Assembly (NCBI GenBank): GCA_026400845.1
Contig: JAPLOH010000327.1
Span: 1 to 53,332, forward strand
DNA: 53,332 nt
Source of the DNA: Alphaproteobacteria bacterium
GTDB taxonomy: Bacteria; Pseudomonadota; Alphaproteobacteria; Acetobacterales; Acetobacteraceae
Direction of reading: 5' to 3'
Every line of letters begins with the position of its first letter. The stretch's first letter is position 1. This document shows, in pieces, positions 48,301 to 53,332 of this stretch. A program made the translations under genes and the position numbers. Under the pieces are notes generated by a model. That model worked only from the letters and a program-made list of their open reading frames with translations, did not search any database and was not told where the DNA came from.

Positions 48301-49595
48301 ACCGACGTGTCATCATCGTCGGCGCCGGAATCGCCGGGTTGTCGGCCGCGCATGCGCTGGCCAAGCGCGGCATTGCGGTGCGCGTGCTGGAGGCGGCCGA
48401 CCAGCCGGGCGGGCGCATGGCCGAGCGGGTGGACGGGCCGATCCGGTACGGCACCGGGGCGCGGCTGGTATATCCGTTCAGCCGCTCGTTTTTTCGCCTG
48501 GTGCGCGAGATGGGGCTCCAGGCCGATCTCGTCCCGATGCGCGGGCTGGCGGCGACCGGCACGGCGGAGGGGATCGATTTTCGCATCCCCCTGCTGCCCG
48601 AGGCCGGCTTGCTACGCTCGCCGGTGCTCGGCTGGGGCGACAGGGCGCGGCTCGGGTTGCTGCTGGCCGATCTGCTGCGCCGGCGCTTCGGCAGCGACGC
48701 CGACGACCTCACCAGCGGGCCGGATGACGAAACGCTCGCCGACTATATCGCCCGCCTCGCCGGGCGGCGCTTTCTCGAGCGCTACATCGCTCCGGTGTTT
48801 CGCGGCACGCGGAGCTGGAACGTCGATGAGGTCTCGGCGGGGTTCTTCACCTCCACGACGTCGCGGCTGCTTGGCCATTCCACTGTCTATGGGTTTCGCG
48901 GCGGCATCGGGCAGCTCACCGCGGCACTCGCGGCGCAAACCGATGTCACCTACGGCGCCGAGGTGGAGCGGATCACGCCGCGCCCGGGCGGCGCGCGGGT
49001 GCTGTGGTGGGCCCGCGGCGCCCGGCACGATGCCGAGGCCGATGCGGTGATTTGCGCCATCGAGGGGGCGAAGGTGGCGGAGATCACGGCGCTCGATGAT
49101 GCGCAGGCCGCGTTCTTCGGAGCTGTGCGCTACAACCCGGTCGGCATCGTGCACTACGCGCTGCGGGAGGATGTGGCGCCGATGCTGCGCTTCTTGCCAC
49201 CGGAGATGGGCGGCGCGATCGCCACCTACCAGCAAGGCCCCGGCGCGCGCCTGTTCTGCCAGCTCACCCCCGAAGCCTCCGCCGCCGCCCTGCGAGACGG
49301 GCGGACCGGCGATCTCGACGGCATCATCCGCGCCGATCTGCGCCGCCTGTTCCCCGCGATCGACGCGCAGGAGGCCCATCGCGTCAACCAGTGGATCGCC
49401 CATAAGCTGCCGGTTCCCTATCCCGGATATGCCACACGGCTTGCCGAATTCCGCGCCCATCAGGAGTCGGAGCGGCAGGCGATCTATTTCGCGGGGGATT
49501 ATATGGCGCAGGCGCTGGTCACCGGGGCGTGTCGGAGTGGGCTTGAAACGGGCGCCTTGATCGCGCGGCATTTGAAGGAAGGGGTTCTTTTTTGA
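48297..49595 (+). CDS. FAD-dependent oxidoreductase (amine oxidase/protoporphyrinogen oxidase-like)
   Basis: RRVIIVGAGIAGLSAAHALAKRGIAVRVLEAADQPGGRMAE; stop codon lies inside palindromic half-element. Confidence 0.9.
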   Translation: MNRRVIIVGAGIAGLSAAHALAKRGIAVRVLEAADQPGGRMAERVDGPIRYGTGARLVYPFSRSFFRLVREMGLQADLVPMRGLAATGTAEGIDFRIPLLPEAGLLRSPVLGWGDRARLGLLLADLLRRRFGSDADDLTSGPDDETLADYIARLAGRRFLERYIAPVFRGTRSWNVDEVSAGFFTSTTSRLLGHSTVYGFRGGIGQLTAALAAQTDVTYGAEVERITPRPGGARVLWWARGARHDAEADAVICAIEGAKVAEITALDDAQAAFFGAVRYNPVGIVHYALREDVAPMLRFLPPEMGGAIATYQQGPGARLFCQLTPEASAAALRDGRTGDLDGIIRADLRRLFPAIDAQEAHRVNQWIAHKLPVPYPGYATRLAEFRAHQESERQAIYFAGDYMAQALVTGACRSGLETGALIARHLKEGVLF

Positions 49596-49632
49596 AAAAA
49601 AGAACTAAAAGACTTTTGCTCATTTTTCTTTG
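49573..49632. repeat. half copy (single arm) of the dispersed palindromic element, copy 4
   Basis: GAAGGAAGGGGTTCTTTTTTGAAAAAAAGAACTAAAAGACTTTTGCTC, left arm only. Confidence 0.85.
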
Positions 49633-49647
49633 TGCGGCGCCACCGCA

Positions 49648-51699
49648 ATGAGAGCGGCGCGCATCGGTGTCGATATCGGCGGCACTTTTACTGATTTCGT
49701 GCTGGAGCATGGCAGCGCGCAGATCTGCCTCAAGCTGCTCACCACGCCCGAGGCGCCGGAGCGCGCGGTGATCGCCGGCGTCGCGCGGCTGCTGGCCGAA
49801 ACCGGGACGGCGGCGGCGGACGTCGCCATGGTGGTGCATGGCACCACACTCGCCACCAACGCGGTGATCGAGCGGCGCGGCGCCAAAGTCGGCTTCGTCA
49901 CCACCGAAGGGTTCCGCGATACGCTGGAGATGGCCTACGAGCACCGCTACGACCAGTATGACCTGCTGGTCGACAAGCCACGCCCGCTGGTGCCACGCCG
50001 ACTGCGGGTGACGGTGCGGGAGCGCATCGCGGCGGATGGGCGCGTGCTGACCCCGCTCGACCACGCCGGGCTCGCCGACGTCGCCGCCGTGTTGCGCGAG
50101 GAAGCGGTGGAGGCCGTGGCGGTGGGGTTCCTGCACGCCTATGCCAACCCGGCCCATGAGCGTGCTGCGGGCGCGTTTCTGCGTGTCGCGCTGCCGGGCG
50201 TGCCGATCACGCTGTCGAGCGATATTTCGCCGGAAATCCGTGAATACGAGCGCTTCACCACCGCGGTTGCCAACGCCTATGTGCAACCTTTGATGGCGAC
50301 CTACCTCGCCCGCCTGGACGACGCCCTGCGCAAGCTCGGCATCGCCGGGCCGTTGCTGCTGATGCAATCCAACGGCGGCCTGTGCGACGTCGCGACGACG
50401 CGGGCCGCGCCGGTGCGGCTGATGGAGAGCGGGCCGGCCGGCGGGGCGATTTTCGCCGCCGCCTTCGCCGCCGAACTCGGGCTCGATTGCGCCATGCTGC
50501 TGGACATCGGCGGCACCACGGCGAAGCTGTGCTTTCTCGATGATTTCCGCCCGGGCGCCGCGCGCAGCCTGGAGGTGGCGCGGCTCGACCGGTTCAAGCC
50601 GGGCAGCGGGCTGCCGCTGCGGCTGCCGGTGATCGAACTATGCGAAATCGGCGCCGGCGGCGGGTCGCTGGCGGCGGTGGACCGCCTCGGCCGCATCACG
50701 GTGGGGCCGCGCAGCGCCGGCTCGGTGCCGGGGCCGGCCTGCTATGCGCTCGGCGGCACCAGCCCCACGGTGACGGATGCCAATCTCGCACTCGGCCGCC
50801 TCGATGCCGCGCGCTTCGCCGACGGTGCCTTCGCCTTGCAGCCCGGAGCAGCCGCGGTGGCGTTGCAGCGCGATGTCGGTGCACCGCTCGGCATCGATGC
50901 CACCGAGGCGGCGATCGGCGTCATCGAGGTGGTCAACGAGAACATGGCCCGCGCCGCCCGCGAGCACGCCATCGACGCCGGGCGCAGCCTCGCCGGGCGC
51001 ACCATGATCGCCATTGGCGGTGCCGCCGCATTGCACGCGGCCGATCTCGTCGCCCGCCTCGGCATGGTCGCCGCGATCGTGCCGAGTGCGGCGTCGGTGG
51101 GATCGGCGGTGGGGTTCCTCCGCGCGCCGATCGCCTTCGAGAAAACCTGGTCGCATCACCAGCTGCTCTCCCGCTTCGATGCCGTCCGTGCCGGCGATAC
51201 GTTGCTACGACTGATCGCGGACGCCACGGCGAGCCTCGCGGTGGCAGGGGAAGCGGGTGCGCCGGTGCAGAGGGTGACGGCGCAAATGCGCTATCGCGGC
51301 CAGGGCGGTGAGTTCACCGTGCCGCTCGGCCCCGATCACCTCGACGCCGTTTCGCTGCGCGCGGCGTTCGAGGCGGTGTACCAGGCGCTGTTCCGCCGCG
51401 TGCTGGAGGGCGATGTGGAGTTGCTCGGCTTCACCGTGCGCCTTGAGCACCCCTCGCCGCCGGGCGTCGCGACGTCCATCAGCGCCGCGCCACGCCCGGC
51501 TGCGCCCTGGCGCTTCGTCGATCAGCGCAGCGGCATGGCAGTGGAGGCGATGCGGCTTGATCGCGCCGCATTGCCTGCCGGGGACGTCGTCGCCGGACCG
51601 GCGATCATCGTCGATGCCGGGACCACCATCGTGGTGCCGGCCGGCTTCACCGCCGCGGCCCTGCCCGGCGGCCATATCCGGTTGGAGGCCGCACCATGA
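49648..51699 (+). CDS. hydantoinase/oxoprolinase family protein (HyuA-like)
   Basis: MRAARIGVDIGGTFTDFVLEHG..., MESGPAGGAIFAAAFAAELG, DIGGTTAKLC. Confidence 0.93.
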   Translation: MRAARIGVDIGGTFTDFVLEHGSAQICLKLLTTPEAPERAVIAGVARLLAETGTAAADVAMVVHGTTLATNAVIERRGAKVGFVTTEGFRDTLEMAYEHRYDQYDLLVDKPRPLVPRRLRVTVRERIAADGRVLTPLDHAGLADVAAVLREEAVEAVAVGFLHAYANPAHERAAGAFLRVALPGVPITLSSDISPEIREYERFTTAVANAYVQPLMATYLARLDDALRKLGIAGPLLLMQSNGGLCDVATTRAAPVRLMESGPAGGAIFAAAFAAELGLDCAMLLDIGGTTAKLCFLDDFRPGAARSLEVARLDRFKPGSGLPLRLPVIELCEIGAGGGSLAAVDRLGRITVGPRSAGSVPGPACYALGGTSPTVTDANLALGRLDAARFADGAFALQPGAAAVALQRDVGAPLGIDATEAAIGVIEVVNENMARAAREHAIDAGRSLAGRTMIAIGGAAALHAADLVARLGMVAAIVPSAASVGSAVGFLRAPIAFEKTWSHHQLLSRFDAVRAGDTLLRLIADATASLAVAGEAGAPVQRVTAQMRYRGQGGEFTVPLGPDHLDAVSLRAAFEAVYQALFRRVLEGDVELLGFTVRLEHPSPPGVATSISAAPRPAAPWRFVDQRSGMAVEAMRLDRAALPAGDVVAGPAIIVDAGTTIVVPAGFTAAALPGGHIRLEAAP

Positions 51700-53303
51700 C
51701 CACCCAACTGGGGCCGCTGCGCCGGCAGATCATCTGGAGCCGGTTGATCGCGGTCGTGGAGGAGCAGGCGCGCACCCTGATGCGCACCGCCTTCAGCCCG
51801 ACCGTGCGCGAAGCCGGCGATCTTTCGGCGGGGGTGTTTGATCTTCGCGGGAGGATGGTGGCCCAGGCGGTGACCGGCACGCCCGGCCATGTGAACTCGC
51901 TGGCGGCGGCGGCTCGCCACTTCCTCGCCGCCCGGCCGCCCGAGACACTGGCGCCGGGCGATCACCTCATCACCAACGACCCCTGGATGGCCTCGGGCCA
52001 TTTGCATGACATCACGGTGTTTTCACCGGTTTTCCGCGACGGGCAGCCGGTCGCCTTCTTCGGCTGCACCTGCCACCAGGTCGATATCGGCGGCCTCGGC
52101 ATGGGGCCGGATGCGCGCTCGGTGTTCGAGGAAGGGCTCTATCTGCCGATCCTGCCGATCATGCGCGCGGGGGTGTTGAACGCGGACGTGATCGCCATCA
52201 TCCGCGGCAACGTCCGGGTGCCCGACGCGGTGATCGGTGACATCATGGCCTACATCACCGCCAACGAGGCCAGCGGTCGGCGCCTGGTGGCGCTGCTCGA
52301 CGAGTTCGGCCTCGCCGACATCGAGGCGCTCGCCGACGACATCATCACGACCTCCGAGCGCGGCATGCGTGCGGCGATCGCGGCACTGCCGGACGGCATT
52401 TGGCGCAACCGCATGCGGCTCGACGGCTATGAGCGCGAGGTGGAGCTTGCCGTTGCCCTCACCATTGCGGGCGACGCTGTCACCATCGATTTCGCCGGCA
52501 GCGCGCCACCCAGCCGCTACGGCATCAATCTGGTGATGAACTACACCGAGGCCTATGCGAGCTACGGGGTGCGCGCCGCGATCGCGCCCGAAATCCCCAA
52601 CAATGCCGGCTCGCTGGCGCCGATCACGGTAAAGGCGCCACCCGGCAGCATCCTCAACGTCGCCCGCCCGGCGCCGGTTTGCGCACGGCACATCATCGGC
52701 CAGTTCCTGCCCGAGCTGGTGCTGGGCTGCCTCGCCGAGGTGATGCCGGAGTTGATCCCGGCCGAGGGGGCGGCGTGCAACTGGGGCATCCAGCTGCGCG
52801 GCAATGCCGAGGGGCGGGCGTTCGAGATCCTGTTCTTCAATGCCGGCGGCTCCGGCGCGCGGCCCTCGCGGGATGGGTTGTCGGCCACCGCCTTTCCCAG
52901 CGGCATCCGCTCCATCCCGGTCGAGATTTGCGAAACGGTGGCGCCGATCGTCATACACCGCAAGGAACTGCGGCCGGGCTCGGGCGGCGACGGGCGGCAG
53001 CGTGGCGGGCTCGGGCAGACCGTGGAGGTCTCGACGATCGACGGCTCGGCGTTCCAGCTCTTCGCGGTATTCGACCGGGTGGCCAACCCGGCGCGCGGCC
53101 GGGCAGGAGGGGAGGACGGCGCGGCCGGGCATCTCGCGACGTTGAAGGGCGGGAAACTGCGGCCCAAGGGATTGCAGGATATCGCGGCCGGCGATGGGGT
53201 GCGGCTCGATTTGCCGGGCGGCGGCGGGTTCGGCCCGCCCGCGGCGCGCGATGGCGCGGCACGAGCGGAAGATGCCGCGCAGGGCTACGACATCACCCCC
53301 TGA
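51696..53303 (+). CDS. hydantoinase B/oxoprolinase family protein (HyuB-like)
   Basis: MTTQLGPLRRQIIWSRLIAVVEEQARTLMRTAFSPTVREAGDLSAGVFD..., HLITNDPWMASGHLHDITVFSPVF. Confidence 0.93.
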   Translation: MTTQLGPLRRQIIWSRLIAVVEEQARTLMRTAFSPTVREAGDLSAGVFDLRGRMVAQAVTGTPGHVNSLAAAARHFLAARPPETLAPGDHLITNDPWMASGHLHDITVFSPVFRDGQPVAFFGCTCHQVDIGGLGMGPDARSVFEEGLYLPILPIMRAGVLNADVIAIIRGNVRVPDAVIGDIMAYITANEASGRRLVALLDEFGLADIEALADDIITTSERGMRAAIAALPDGIWRNRMRLDGYEREVELAVALTIAGDAVTIDFAGSAPPSRYGINLVMNYTEAYASYGVRAAIAPEIPNNAGSLAPITVKAPPGSILNVARPAPVCARHIIGQFLPELVLGCLAEVMPELIPAEGAACNWGIQLRGNAEGRAFEILFFNAGGSGARPSRDGLSATAFPSGIRSIPVEICETVAPIVIHRKELRPGSGGDGRQRGGLGQTVEVSTIDGSAFQLFAVFDRVANPARGRAGGEDGAAGHLATLKGGKLRPKGLQDIAAGDGVRLDLPGGGGFGPPAARDGAARAEDAAQGYDITP

Positions 53304-53332
53304 ACTTGCGCCACTGCCTATAGAGCACCCCC

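Overview
High-GC alphaproteobacterial chromosomal window; family content and repeat style look Acetobacteraceae/Rhodospirillales-like (inference from reading only, no search run). From left to right: the 3' end of a PEP-CTERM-type protein; a minus-strand Dpp/Opp-type ABC transporter operon with three substrate-binding proteins and two terminal amidohydrolases; an anti-sigma/ECF sigma/DoxX set; infC and thrS; a VOC protein, a WYL regulator and two divergent LLM oxidoreductases; a dimethylglycine/sarcosine-dehydrogenase-like protein; an MlrC-family M81 protein and a 3-hydroxyisobutyrate-dehydrogenase-like protein; a SPOR/TPR lipoprotein; a complete-looking but partly eroded Tad/Flp pilus locus (GT87, tadE, TM-less tadE-like, tadG divergent from flp-cpaA-cpaB-cpaC-lipoprotein-cpaE-cpaF-tadB-tadC-tadD); a beta-propeller protein; a second Dpp-type ABC operon; and a TPP enzyme/FAD oxidoreductase/HyuA/HyuB cluster. 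The most unusual signal is a dispersed ~135-150 bp palindromic element (three full copies and one half copy). Its two arms are each self-complementary hairpins, each copy abuts a stop codon, and it can be read through in frame. One copy appears to form the N-terminus/start region of an ABC permease. Other points of interest are a likely AUA start codon for infC, a TadE homologue that has lost its transmembrane helix, and a compensated double frameshift in the prepilin peptidase.
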